A stretch of 64,000 bases of DNA from assembly GCF_004135645.1 (NCBI RefSeq), contig NZ_SDPW01000001.1, positions 2,418,001-2,482,000 on the forward strand, read 5' to 3'. A program made the position numbers and the translations under genes. Shown here piece after piece: positions 1 through 8,507 of this stretch (its first letter is position 1; every line of letters begins with the position of its first letter). This DNA comes from Senegalimassilia faecalis (GTDB taxonomy: Bacteria; Actinomycetota; Coriobacteriia; Coriobacteriales; Eggerthellaceae). The notes under the pieces were generated by a model, which worked only from the letters and a program-made list of their open reading frames with translations, ran no database searches and was not told the origin of the DNA.

Positions 1-578
1 CCGTTGTGAGCTATTTCGTCGATGGACGTTGGGAAGATCGCGCGGGCTTTCTGTGGGGGCCGTTCAGCCCCATTTACGGCGTCGGCGGCGTTTTGATGAC
101 CGTGACGCTGTCGCGCTTGTCCGAGGCGCGCGGCGGTGTGCTGTTCGGCGTGGCCGCCCTGGTGGGCGCGGGATTTGAGTGGTTTGCTGGATGGTTTTGG
201 GAGAACGCGTTTGGCATTGTGGCCTGGGATTACTCGAGCCAACCGTTCAATTTGGGCGGGCACACGTGCCTGGGAATGGCCCTGGTGTGGGGCGCAGCGG
301 GCGTGGCCTGGATGAAGCTTGTGCTGCCGGTGCTGCAGCGTGCGGCGGACGTGGTGCCGGTTTCGTGGCGCGGCGTTTTCGCTTGGGGGCTGCTGGCGTT
401 TTTCCTGGTTGACACGGCTATGACATTTTTAGCGTTCGACTGTTGGATGAACCGGCTGGCGGGGGTGGAGCCTGCCGGGCCGGTGCAGCTGTTCTTCGCC
501 GACCATTACGGCAACGCGGTGATGGAAGGCAGATTCCAGACGATGTCGATGTATCCGGTTTTGGCGAATTTCCGCTGA
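1..578 (+). CDS. CmpB-like membrane protein (putative ABC transporter permease), 5' truncated
   Basis: The frame is open to the left window edge, so the gene probably begins outside; a GTG at position 6 is the first visible possible start. The 190 visible residues contain four or more hydrophobic segments and the motif GPFSPIYGVGG near the N-terminus, followed by a WENAFG...WDYS stretch. This is the pattern I know from the CmpB family, annotated as putative ABC transporter permease although its transport role is unproven. A strong hairpin with a T-run follows the stop. No partner ATPase gene is visible. Family assignment is by motif memory. Confidence 0.7.
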   Translation, partial: VVSYFVDGRWEDRAGFLWGPFSPIYGVGGVLMTVTLSRLSEARGGVLFGVAALVGAGFEWFAGWFWENAFGIVAWDYSSQPFNLGGHTCLGMALVWGAAGVAWMKLVLPVLQRAADVVPVSWRGVFAWGLLAFFLVDTAMTFLAFDCWMNRLAGVEPAGPVQLFFADHYGNAVMEGRFQTMSMYPVLANFR

Positions 579-597
579 TTGTTCCTGATGGGTGTCG

Positions 598-637
598 AAA
601 GCGCGACCTGGGCGACGAGCCCGGGTCGCGCTTTTTG
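598..637 (+). terminator. Rho-independent terminator after the CmpB-like gene
   Basis: A 9-bp GC-rich stem (AGCGCGACC pairing with GGTCGCGCT) is followed directly by five T. It lies 20 nt after the stop codon. Confidence 0.85.
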
Positions 638-666
638 CTTTGCGGAGATTTGGGAGTTGCGATGAG

Positions 667-738
667 GGGGCGGGGCTGATGCTGCCAAGGTAATGGGGCG
701 CAGATCCCCTTTGCCCTTGGCGGCATCAGCCCCGCCCC
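667..738. repeat. Long nested inverted repeat between convergent genes
   Basis: Two arms of about 23 nt (left beginning GGGGCGGGGCTGATG, right ending CATCAGCCCCGCCCC) pair with one G.T mismatch. A second GGGG/CCCC pair lies inside the loop. It sits between the convergent CmpB-like and tetR genes, where it could be the terminator of the leftward operon, but neither side has a T-run. Confidence 0.6.
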
Positions 739-759
739 TGCGTGTGCCCTGCAGTTGGG

Positions 760-1401
760 TTAGCGCTTCGCGTTGAGACGGGAGACGCGGCGGGTGGCGT
801 GGATCCTTTCGAGGATGATGCTGCGCGGGACGCCTTGCGCGTTGCCGATCTGCTCGAGCAGAAACGCGGAGTTGCGCGCAAGAAAGCCGTTGAGCGCGTC
901 GGGCGAGGTTTGCGCGGACGCGCGCATGGTCTCGTTGGCGATAAGGCCGATGATGCCGCTGGTGGTGTACTCGATGATGAACAGCGTTTCGGGCTTGAGG
1001 CTTTCGCCTTCGGCGCATAGGATGGCGGTCCACGTTTGGCGCACAAGGCGCTTGATCTGCGTTGACGGCACGTCGAGGCCGCCGCGGTCGATGAGCAGGC
1101 TGAGGCGCTGCATGCGCTGCTGGACCAGCTCGATTGCCGTGATGGAGCCGGGCGCGCCGGTGATGAGGTCGAAAATGCCCGGCAGCAGCGCTTGGGAGTT
1201 GAATTCGACTTCAATGGCGCGCGCGGTCAGGTCGTCGATGTCGCGGAAATGGTAGTAGAACGTGCCGCGGTTGAGCTCGGCGCTTTTCGTGATGGCGCTG
1301 ATGGTGATGTCGGTGAGCCGGTGGTCTTCAAGGCAAGCCCAGAAGGCATCGATGAGCTTTGCGTTGGCGGAGGCGTGCTCGCTTTTCCGTGGTCTTGCCA
1401 T
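760..1401 (-). CDS. TetR family transcriptional regulator
   Basis: The 213-residue protein has an N-terminal helix-turn-helix of the TetR type (ITISAITKSAELNRGTFYYHF, residues about 32-52) and a longer divergent ligand-binding half. I chose the ATG at 1401 because AAGGAG lies just upstream; a longer open frame reaches further upstream but lacks that support. The gene begins 2 nt after the stop of the large activase gene, so the two are almost certainly co-transcribed and the protein probably controls that operon. A palindrome in the upstream promoter region (6007-6021) is a plausible operator. The inducer is unknown. Confidence 0.85.
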   Translation of the reverse strand: MARPRKSEHASANAKLIDAFWACLEDHRLTDITISAITKSAELNRGTFYYHFRDIDDLTARAIEVEFNSQALLPGIFDLITGAPGSITAIELVQQRMQRLSLLIDRGGLDVPSTQIKRLVRQTWTAILCAEGESLKPETLFIIEYTTSGIIGLIANETMRASAQTSPDALNGFLARNSAFLLEQIGNAQGVPRSIILERIHATRRVSRLNAKR

Positions 1402-1403
1402 GG

Positions 1404-4400
1404 CTACTCCTTGCTGTTTTCGCTGGTAGATGCATCGGACTGTGGGTTGCTGGCGTTTGATTCGCCGCCGACTTCGCCTTCTGCCGCCTGCGCTTTGGCG
1501 TTCATGATGAGCATTTGCAGGCGGTTTTCGATGTTGGCGAAGCTGACGTCGGGGTCGTAATCGAGCGGCAGGATGTTCGCGTCGGGATAGCGCGCCTTCA
1601 GCTGCTTGACGATGCCGCGGCCGACGACGTGGTTCGGTAGGCATCCGAACGGCTGCAAGATGACGAACGACCGGCAGCCGCGGGCGGCGTGGTGCAGGAT
1701 TTCGCCGGGGATGAGCACGCCTTCGCCGGCGTCGAACGTGTGGTGAATGATGGGGTCGGACGCTTTCACAAGCTCGGGCATGCGGCAGGCTGGCTCGTAG
1801 AGCGGGTGGGCCTGTGCGATGCGGTCGCACACGTCGTGCGTGCTTTCGAACAGCTGGTTGGCGATGCGGTTGAACGCCTTGGTGGAGGGCGGCTGCGAAA
1901 CGTGGAACTCGCGCGCCTGGGCGTCCTGGTAGAAGTACGTTTTGCGAATGACGTCGGTCATGCGCGCTTCGATGACTTCCAGGCCGTTCGCCTCGAGGTA
2001 CGCCTCGATGTTGCGGTTGGCGCCGGGGTGGAAGTTCAGCAGGTATTCGCCGACGATGAGCACCTGCGGGCGCGGGTGCGAGCGGTCGTAGCGCACGCGC
2101 GACATGACGGCGATGGCCTGCTTGAAGCCACCGACGGCGCCGTGCACGCCGCTTTCGCGCATGCCGGTCATAACCAGGTTGATGGCCTGGTCAAACGCGG
2201 CGTCGGCGCTGCCGGGTTCAAGTTCGTACGGGCGCATTTTGCGCAGCAGCTCTTCAAGCGCGTCGATCATGGGCAGGCCGAACGCGATGCGCACGGCGCT
2301 GCCAAGCGACATTTTGAAGCCGGGGTGCATGTTGTGCGCGTCTTTGTCGTCGTTCGTGATGATGGGGACGTAGCTGTACCCGGCGTCGTCGAGCGCCTTG
2401 CGCAGCAGCGCCGCGTAGTGCGTCAGGCGACAGTCGCCGATGTACTTGCCCGTGCCGATGGCGACGGTGCGCGGGTCCCACTGCCCGCTGTCAAGCGCGG
2501 CGAGCGCTTCGCCGATGGTCATTTGCGCCGGGAAGCAGATGTCGTTGTGGACATAGCGTTTTCCCAGTTCGATGGCGTGTTCGCGGCCAAGGTCGAGCGA
2601 GATGGCCTGCACGCCCTGGCGCGCGAACGCCGCGGACATGAGCAGAGAGAACGCGTGCGAGGTGTTCGGCACAAGGATGGTTTTGATGCGGCGATCGGCC
2701 TTCTCGTACTTGACGGGGTAGGGGTCGGGCAGCGGGCGGGGCTGCGGCGTGCGGCATTCGCCGTTGGCGCACCCGCGCGCGTTTTCGGCTGTTCCGCGCG
2801 CGCGGCGCTCGTCGATAGTTTCGATGAACGAGCGGACGCGAATGCGCAGCGGGCCGGCGACATCGGACTCGTCGAGCTTCAAGATGAGCGGGGATGCGCC
2901 CGAGCGCTCGCGCATGAGGCGGCAGATTTCGTCGGAGAGGTAGGCATCGTGGCCGCAGCCGAAGCTGACAAGCTGCACGTATTCAAGCGCCGGGTTGTCG
3001 GCAGCGATGACGGCGGAGCCGAGCATGCGCTGGTGGAAGTTGTTCACCACGTCGAGGCGGCTTTTCGACAGGTCGACGTCGCCGACGCCCGGCACAGCGT
3101 CGGGCGGCAGCACGGCGTGGCCGAGCTGCGCGAGCATTTTCGGCAGGTTGTGGTTGACAAGCGGGTCGTTGTGGTACGGGCGGCTGGCCAGCACGATGGC
3201 GTAGCTGCCTGCTGTGCGCGCGGACTCGATGGCACGGGCGCCGGCTTCGGTGAGCAGCGACTTGAACGCGTGTTGCGCCCTGTCGGCTTGCTCGATGGCC
3301 TTATGCGCTTGATATGCGGGAATGTCGAACGTGTTCGCCAGATACTCCGTGAGCTGGCGGTTGCGGTCCCGCGTTGCGAACCAGTGGAACAGCGGCGTGT
3401 CAAACGGGATGCCCCAACGCGCTTCGGGATCGTCCGAGCTTTTCACCACCATGGGGTAGCCTTTGACGACGGCGCACATGGAGATGGACGTGCTGGCCGC
3501 GTTTTCGCTGGGAACCGTGGTGATGATGGGCATGAAGATGCGATCGACGCCGGCGCGCGCAAGGTCGAGGATGTGCCCGTGGACAAGCTTCGCCGGAAAG
3601 CAGATGGTGTCGGACGTGACGTGCGGCAGGCCTTCTTCGAACATGGCGCGCGTGGAGGGGCGGCTGACATGGGCGGTGAAGCCGAGCGTGCGCAGCAGCG
3701 TGCTCCAAAACGGCATGGTGTCCCAAAACGCCAGCACGCGGGGGATGCCGATGGTGATGTGGCGGTCGGGCGCGACCTGCTCGATGGGCCAATCCTGGAA
3801 CAGGAGCTTCTGGCGCGCCTCGAAGAGGTTCTCGCCTTCGCCGGTTTTGCTGCCTGTCTGCTTGAGCGCTGCGCGCACGTCGGGGCTGTTGGGCGCGCCG
3901 ACGATTTCGCCGCGCGGGCAGCGGTTGTTCGTGACGAACGTGGAGCCGTCGGGGAACGTGATGATCGTGCGGTTGCAGTGGTTGGCGCAAAACGGGCACG
4001 TGACGTTTGCCTGCTGGCGGTACGTGAAGCCGTCGAGCGCGTCGAGTCCGATAAACGTGCTGGTGGCGGGCGTGTTTTCGGGTGCGCTGGCGTTTGCGGC
4101 GTTCGCGTTCGCCCCCGCCTTCGCCATGTGCTGCTGGGTGAGCAGCGCGACGCCGATGGCGCCCATGAGGCCGGGGTAGGGCGCGCGCGAGACGGGGCGG
4201 CCGAGGTGCTGGATGAGCGCGCACAGTACCGCGTCGTTGCGGAACGTGCCGCCTTGCACGACGATGCGGTTGCCGAGGCTTGCCAGATTGGGCACGCGCA
4301 CGACCTTCGTGAACACGTTGGCGATGATCGAGCGGCACAGGCCGGCCATGATGTCGGCGGGCGTGCGGCCGTTTTTCTGCTCGCTGACGATGCTGGAGTT

Positions 4401-5942
4401 CATGAACACCGTGCAGCGGCTGCCGAGCACGGCGGGTTGGCGGCTTGAGAACGCCTCTTCGGCGATGCGTGATGTGGGGATGTCAAGCGCCCGTGCGAAG
4501 TTTTCCAGGAACGAACCGCAGCCGCTTGAGCACGCTTCGTTCACGACGATGTTGCTGATGACGCCGTTGTCAAGCCAGATGGCCTTCATGTCCTGGCCGC
4601 CGATGTCGAGGATGAACGTGGCATCGGGGATGAAGCGGGTTGCGGCGTGTGCGTGCGCGACCGTTTCGACGGTGTGGAAATCGGCGTGCAGGGCGCGCGC
4701 GAGCAGCAGCTCACCGTAACCGGTGGTGCCGACGCCGGCGATGTCGAACGTGATGCCGGCGGCGGCGTAGCTGTTTCGCAGGTCGACGAGCGCGCGGCGG
4801 GCCACTTCGAGCGGGTCGCCTTCGTTGTTGGCGTAGAAGTTGTCGATGAGCGTGCCGTCGTCGGCGACAAGCGCAAGCTTCGTGGTGGTGCTGCCCGAAT
4901 CGATGCCGAGCCACGCGCGCAGCACGCCGTTGCGCGTGTGGGAGCGCGCGGCGGCGCTGTGCGGCCCGTGGGATTCGGCGGGAAGCTTATAGCGCTGCTC
5001 AAACTGCCGGCGCGCTTCTTCGCTTTCGAAAAACGGCTGGCCAGGGGCGTGGTCGGTGTCGGCGCTGGTGAAGTTCGCAAGGCGCTTTGCGGCGGCTAGC
5101 GGGTTGATGTCGGCGGACGTGTCGGTGAAGATGCCGGACAGCGCAAGCGCCGCGCCGCGCGCCACCATGGTTTCGGGGTGGTCGGGCACGATGGCCTGGT
5201 CGGCGGTAAGGCCGAGACGTTCGGTGAACACGTTGATGAGCGTAGGGTTGAACGTGAGCGGGCCGCCCTCGAAAATGACGGGCGCTTGAACGTCGATGCC
5301 TTGCGCAAGGCCGCCGAGCGTTTGCTTGGCGATGGCGTGGAATGCCGATAAGGCCAGGTCATCGCGGGAAGCGCCCTGGTTGAGCAGCGGCTGGATGTCC
5401 GTTTTCGCGTATACGCCGCAGCGCCCGGAGATGTCGTAGACGGTGCGCCCGCGCGCGGCGGCTTCGTTGAAACGCTCGATGGGCAGGTTGAGCACCGAGG
5501 CAATTTCGTCGATGAACGCGCCCGTGCCTCCGGCGCAGCTGCCGTTCATGCGCATGTCGGCGACGTCGAGCGCACCGGTGGCTTCGTTGACGCGGAAGAA
5601 GATCATCTTCGCGTCTTGACCGCCGAGCTCGATGGCGCAGCGGGTGCGCGGATAGAGCTCCTGGATGGCGCAGGCGTTTGCGACGACTTCCTGCAAAAAC
5701 GGCACGTCAAGCGCGCGGGCCAGGGGCGCCGCGCCCGACCCGGTAAGCGCAAGGCGCACGCTGGCCTGCGGAAACGTGTTCGCGATAAGCGTAAGCGCGG
5801 CGCGAACGCTTTCGGCTTGGCGCGCGCCGTGACGTTGGTAGGACGTGTGCAAAAGCGCATGGGTGCGTGCGTCGAGCGCGCAGATTTTCGTGGTGGTCGA
5901 GCCGACGTCGATGCCGACGTTGATGGCCGAGACGCTGTTCAT
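1404..5942 (-). CDS. Giant 2-hydroxyacyl-CoA dehydratase activase-like protein (BadF/BcrA/HgdC ATPase fusion)
   Basis: The 1512-residue protein fuses two ASKHA-type activator ATPase domains to a large C-terminal dehydratase-like region. GIDVGSTTTK (about residue 10) with GGQDAKMI (about 108) marks the first ATPase, and GIDSGSTTTK (about 345) with DIGGQDMKAI (about 443) the second. A CPFCANHC cysteine cluster (about 650) may hold an iron-sulfur site, followed by the DUF2229 segment IGIPRVLAFWDTMPFW (about 730) and HgdB-like sequence. Such fusions are known in anaerobes. Activators of this family pass single electrons to 2-hydroxyacyl-CoA dehydratases or benzoyl-CoA reductases, but this fusion's own substrate is not established. 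The start at 5942 follows GAGGTG and overlaps the stop of a short leader ORF. tetR follows in the operon. Confidence 0.9.
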   Translation of the reverse strand: MNSVSAINVGIDVGSTTTKICALDARTHALLHTSYQRHGARQAESVRAALTLIANTFPQASVRLALTGSGAAPLARALDVPFLQEVVANACAIQELYPRTRCAIELGGQDAKMIFFRVNEATGALDVADMRMNGSCAGGTGAFIDEIASVLNLPIERFNEAAARGRTVYDISGRCGVYAKTDIQPLLNQGASRDDLALSAFHAIAKQTLGGLAQGIDVQAPVIFEGGPLTFNPTLINVFTERLGLTADQAIVPDHPETMVARGAALALSGIFTDTSADINPLAAAKRLANFTSADTDHAPGQPFFESEEARRQFEQRYKLPAESHGPHSAAARSHTRNGVLRAWLGIDSGSTTTKLALVADDGTLIDNFYANNEGDPLEVARRALVDLRNSYAAAGITFDIAGVGTTGYGELLLARALHADFHTVETVAHAHAATRFIPDATFILDIGGQDMKAIWLDNGVISNIVVNEACSSGCGSFLENFARALDIPTSRIAEEAFSSRQPAVLGSRCTVFMNSSIVSEQKNGRTPADIMAGLCRSIIANVFTKVVRVPNLASLGNRIVVQGGTFRNDAVLCALIQHLGRPVSRAPYPGLMGAIGVALLTQQHMAKAGANANAANASAPENTPATSTFIGLDALDGFTYRQQANVTCPFCANHCNRTIITFPDGSTFVTNNRCPRGEIVGAPNSPDVRAALKQTGSKTGEGENLFEARQKLLFQDWPIEQVAPDRHITIGIPRVLAFWDTMPFWSTLLRTLGFTAHVSRPSTRAMFEEGLPHVTSDTICFPAKLVHGHILDLARAGVDRIFMPIITTVPSENAASTSISMCAVVKGYPMVVKSSDDPEARWGIPFDTPLFHWFATRDRNRQLTEYLANTFDIPAYQAHKAIEQADRAQHAFKSLLTEAGARAIESARTAGSYAIVLASRPYHNDPLVNHNLPKMLAQLGHAVLPPDAVPGVGDVDLSKSRLDVVNNFHQRMLGSAVIAADNPALEYVQLVSFGCGHDAYLSDEICRLMRERSGASPLILKLDESDVAGPLRIRVRSFIETIDERRARGTAENARGCANGECRTPQPRPLPDPYPVKYEKADRRIKTILVPNTSHAFSLLMSAAFARQGVQAISLDLGREHAIELGKRYVHNDICFPAQMTIGEALAALDSGQWDPRTVAIGTGKYIGDCRLTHYAALLRKALDDAGYSYVPIITNDDKDAHNMHPGFKMSLGSAVRIAFGLPMIDALEELLRKMRPYELEPGSADAAFDQAINLVMTGMRESGVHGAVGGFKQAIAVMSRVRYDRSHPRPQVLIVGEYLLNFHPGANRNIEAYLEANGLEVIEARMTDVIRKTYFYQDAQAREFHVSQPPSTKAFNRIANQLFESTHDVCDRIAQAHPLYEPACRMPELVKASDPIIHHTFDAGEGVLIPGEILHHAARGCRSFVILQPFGCLPNHVVGRGIVKQLKARYPDANILPLDYDPDVSFANIENRLQMLIMNAKAQAAEGEVGGESNASNPQSDASTSENSKE

Positions 5943-5986
5943 AGCTTCACCTCGGGTAGTGCTTGTGGGCCGCTTCTAGGCGGCAT
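5939..5986 (-). CDS. Possible 15-residue leader ORF overlapping the activase start
   Basis: An ATG at 5986 preceded by AGAAAGGA opens a 15-codon frame whose TGA overlaps the activase ATG as ATGA. This geometry suggests translational coupling. The peptide has no recognisable features and could be a chance ORF, since the activase has its own GAGGTG. Confidence 0.35.
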   Translation of the reverse strand: MPPRSGPQALPEVKL

Positions 5987-5994
5987 AGTTGTCC

Positions 5995-6032
5995 TTTCTA
6001 GTATATCCAACACAATGTTGGGATTAAATCGA
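5995..6032 (-). promoter_or_regulatory. Candidate promoter and TetR operator of the activase operon
   Basis: On the minus strand a TATACT hexamer lies 17 nt downstream of a weak TTTAAT. The spacer contains the palindrome CCAACA-CAA-TGTTGG (6007-6021). An operator between -35 and -10 is typical of TetR-type repression. The assignment is inference from position only. Confidence 0.45.
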
Positions 6033-6179
6033 CAAGATAATGAATTATGTATGGTCGAAGGCTGTTTTTGCTTTTGCCGTTTGCAGACGCTATGAAGGGG
6101 GTGAGCAGGACGGTGAGGGCTGTTGACAAGGGTGCTAGAATAATCAGCTGGTATTTGCTGTAATTTGAAGGGACGTGTT

Positions 6180-6983
6180 ATGTCAGGGCATTCTAAGTGG
6201 GCAACCACGAAACATCGCAAGGCTGCGCAGGACGCTAAGCGCTCCGCTTTGTTCTCCAAGCTGTCGCGCAACATCACCGTTGCGGCCAAGGAGGGTGGCG
6301 ACCCGAACCCCGACAACAACGCGTCGCTGGCCGCCGCTATCGAAAAGGCCAAGGGCTACTCGCTGCCGAAGGACAAGATCAAGACCGCTATCGACAAGGC
6401 GTTCGGTTCCGGCAAGGATGCCGCGAACTACGAGACCGTCGTGTACGAAGGCTACGGCCCGTGCGGCGTTGCCATCTACTGCGAGGCGCTGACCGACAAC
6501 CGTAACCGCACCGCTGCCGACGTGCGCGCGGCGTTCACTCATGCGGGTGGCAACCTGGGCACCTCCGGTTCCGTGTCCTACATGTTCGAGCGCAAGGGCC
6601 AGATCATGGTCCCGAAAGAGGTTGAGACGGGCGACAAGAAGCACCCCATGGGCCCGAACGGCGCCGCTGCGGATGAGGAAGAGTTCGAGATGGCCGTCAT
6701 CGAGGCCGGTGGCGACGACTACGAGGACGCCGACGAGGAGTGGATCGTCTACACGCAGCCGTCCGACCTGATGGCCGTGAAGAAGGCCCTCGAGGAGCAG
6801 GGCGTGCAGGTCAAGGGCGCTGAGATGACCATGGAGGCCACCACGCCTGCTACGGTTACCGCCAACGACGCGAAGAAGGTCATGCGCCTGGTCGACCGTC
6901 TGGAGGAACTTGAGGACCTGCAGAACGTGTACCACACCATGGACATCACCGAGGAAATCGCCGCGGCTCTGGAAGAAGAGTAA
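6180..6983 (+). CDS. yebC: YebC/PmpR family regulatory protein
   Basis: The N-terminus (MSGHSKWATTKHRKAAQD) and the MFERKG and ITEEIAAALEE segments identify the YebC/TACO1 family. These are cytosolic proteins described as transcriptional regulators and, more recently, as factors that help translation through proline-rich stretches. At 267 residues it is slightly longer than the usual 240-250, because of an acidic insertion around residues 155-175. The ATG at 6180 is chosen over an upstream GTG because GAAGGGA precedes it and the family starts with MSGHSKW. It is monocistronic, with a strong terminator after it. An extended -10 (TGCTAGAAT, 6132-6140) is a possible promoter element. Confidence 0.95.
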   Translation: MSGHSKWATTKHRKAAQDAKRSALFSKLSRNITVAAKEGGDPNPDNNASLAAAIEKAKGYSLPKDKIKTAIDKAFGSGKDAANYETVVYEGYGPCGVAIYCEALTDNRNRTAADVRAAFTHAGGNLGTSGSVSYMFERKGQIMVPKEVETGDKKHPMGPNGAAADEEEFEMAVIEAGGDDYEDADEEWIVYTQPSDLMAVKKALEEQGVQVKGAEMTMEATTPATVTANDAKKVMRLVDRLEELEDLQNVYHTMDITEEIAAALEEE

Positions 6984-7007
6984 GCAGCGCGAAAATTTTG
7001 CGGATCG

Positions 7008-7046
7008 AAAGCGCCCCTTCGCCAACCGGCGGAGGGGCGCTTTTTG
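7008..7046 (+). terminator. Rho-independent terminator after yebC
   Basis: A long stem (AAAGCGCCCC...GGGGCGCTTT with an inner GCC/GGC extension) is followed by a T-run. It separates yebC from the leftward accessory genes. Confidence 0.9.
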
Positions 7047-7065
7047 TGCCTGGAGTGGTTTCGAG

Positions 7066-7410
7066 TCAATTCTCCGCTTTGCAGTAGACGTTCTGTCGCG
7101 CCTCTGACGGAATGGTTGCAGGGAGAGGCGCTCTCTTAATCAGCTCATAGTCTGATAAACGAGGGAACTCCCTGTTGAGTTTCGCTTTGTAGTACCATCT
7201 TAGGGCATTTTGCAGGTTTCCTCTCGTGTCGTGGCCTTTGAGAGTGCTAAGCGACTCGTGCATTCTGTCATTGGTCGATACTGCGTAATCCAGCGAATAG
7301 CCAAGGATCTTTTCGGCCGATCTAGCTCGAGATAATCTTGATCGTATCGCCTTGTCGGTGAGTGTTTTGTTCGAGTTGTAAAGCTTATTTAGCAGGATGG
7401 ACTCAACCAT
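7066..7410 (-). CDS. Hypothetical protein, 114 aa
   Basis: I do not recognise this protein. It is soluble, basic and probably helical (ARSAEKILGYSLDYAVS, LQNALRWYYKAKLNREF). The start at 7410 (MVESILL) is preceded by AAAGGA; a longer upstream frame exists but has no clear ribosome site. It lies downstream of a RelB-like gene on the same strand, about 90 nt away. It could be the partner of that antitoxin-like protein, but it does not resemble RelE-type toxins by eye. Confidence 0.6.
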   Translation of the reverse strand: MVESILLNKLYNSNKTLTDKAIRSRLSRARSAEKILGYSLDYAVSTNDRMHESLSTLKGHDTRGNLQNALRWYYKAKLNREFPRLSDYELIKRAPLPATIPSEARQNVYCKAEN

Positions 7411-7501
7411 GGTTGCATCCTTTCTAGGGTTTAGAGCGTCTTTGTTTATGCTGGGGCGTTTCAGGTTGCGTTGAAAGCTGGTTTTGCGAAATGGAACGAG
7501 T

Positions 7502-8095
7502 CTATTTATGCTGGCTGAGGTAGAGCAAGACGTGTTTGCCGAAATTGCCAAATTGCGATTTGCTCCAATAGGGAACAGAGCGTTCCAAAGACAGTAGGGC
7601 ATTTTGATAGTCCGATGCATTGAACTCATTCTGAATTTTGCTCATGTAAGTTTCTAAATCCGCCATCTTCATGTTGCGGGTGTTAGGTTTGCCTTTGACA
7701 AGGTTGTCGAGGATGGTCAGGTAGATGAAGGCGCTTCCCGGATTCATTCCGGTTGAATTCGAAACTTCGGAAGCAAGCGAATTTGCGGAATAGCCGAATT
7801 GCCTCATTTTAAGGAATGCTTGCCAAACCGCTTCCACCATTTCTTCCGTGATTCGCTTGCCGGTTGGTTTGGATTCGAAGCGAGGATCTGATTCCGGAGT
7901 CGGAGCTGGTCGATCTGTTGAAGCGTGGTTTGCGGGTGGGGGGGTTACGGCGGATAGAGGAAGCTTACCGTCCATGACGGTTCTGCGGATGAATAGGGAC
8001 AGGGCCATTTGCGTATTCATTCCGAGCGCGTTGTATATTTGTTCGGCTTCAGAAGCCAGTGTTTCATCGATTTCAAACGAGATGGTGATGCTCAT
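7502..8095 (-). CDS. RelB/DinJ-like antitoxin N-terminal domain with a long C-terminal extension
   Basis: The first 50 residues (ITISFEIDETLASEAEQIYNALGMNTQMALSLF begins the domain) match the ribbon-helix-helix DNA-binding domain of RelB/DinJ antitoxins, which normally make up most of an 80-100 residue protein. Here a proline-rich linker leads to a further 120 residues of predicted helices with no recognised domain. GGAAGGGG precedes the ATG at 8095. No RelE/YafQ toxin gene is visible nearby. The upstream region carries several TAGTGA/TCACTA elements suited to autoregulation. Antitoxin function is inferred from the N-terminus only. Confidence 0.65.
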   Translation of the reverse strand: MSITISFEIDETLASEAEQIYNALGMNTQMALSLFIRRTVMDGKLPLSAVTPPPANHASTDRPAPTPESDPRFESKPTGKRITEEMVEAVWQAFLKMRQFGYSANSLASEVSNSTGMNPGSAFIYLTILDNLVKGKPNTRNMKMADLETYMSKIQNEFNASDYQNALLSLERSVPYWSKSQFGNFGKHVLLYLSQHK

Positions 8096-8109
8096 AGGAA
8101 ACCCCTTCC

Positions 8110-8208
8110 TAGTGATTACGTATCACTAATAGTAAAAGGAAGTTCACTATCGGTCAATAGAGAATAGTGAATATAGTGAATATGTTGTAAACATCACGAC
8201 ATCGTGAT
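8110..8208. promoter_or_regulatory. Operator-like palindromes between the RelB-like gene and the DUF4160 gene
   Basis: The intergenic region holds a perfect 7-bp palindrome TAGTGAT-N5-ATCACTA (8110-8128). It also holds TTCACTAT (8143-8150) opposed by two tandem ATAGTGAA copies (8164-8171 and 8173-8180), and a second, different palindrome ATCACGA-CA-TCGTGAT (8193-8208). The first set suits a ribbon-helix-helix autorepressor; the second lies nearer the rightward genes. Confidence 0.6.
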
Positions 8209-8249
8209 ATCATTGCGATACAGGTAGACTTGGTAAAGAGACGTTGCAT

Positions 8250-8498
8250 ATGCCGGTAATTGCTCGATTTTATGGAATCGTTATCAGGATGTACTTCCTT
8301 CAATCCGAGCATAACCCTCCGCATATTCATGCGATATATGGAGACGACACTGCTGCTTTCGAGATCGATACAGGCGAGTTGCTTGACGGGCCGAAACGGG
8401 CAAAGACCATGGTCGAAGAATGGGTTGAACTAAACAAGGGCGAGTTGCTAACCATGTGGGAGACCCAGGTATTTAAGAAGCTTTCGCCGTTGGAGTAG
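8250..8498 (+). CDS. DUF4160 domain protein
   Basis: The 82-residue protein carries the DUF4160 signature ARFYGIVIRMYF...EHNPPHIHAIYGD. The ATG at 8250 is preferred over a TTG at 8244 because AAAGAG precedes it at good spacing. The next gene starts within 10 nt. DUF4160 genes are often paired with DUF2442 genes, as here; the pair has been suggested to be toxin-antitoxin-like but I know of no proof. The PPHIH motif could bind metal. Confidence 0.85.
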   Translation: MPVIARFYGIVIRMYFLQSEHNPPHIHAIYGDDTAAFEIDTGELLDGPKRAKTMVEEWVELNKGELLTMWETQVFKKLSPLE

Positions 8499-8507
8499 GT
8501 GATTAGC

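Noticed and set aside
1689-4448. A 919-residue open frame antisense to the activase gene
   Set aside because: It is a high-GC shadow frame with abundant Arg, Val and Gly and no motifs; the opposite strand encodes clear ATPase domains.
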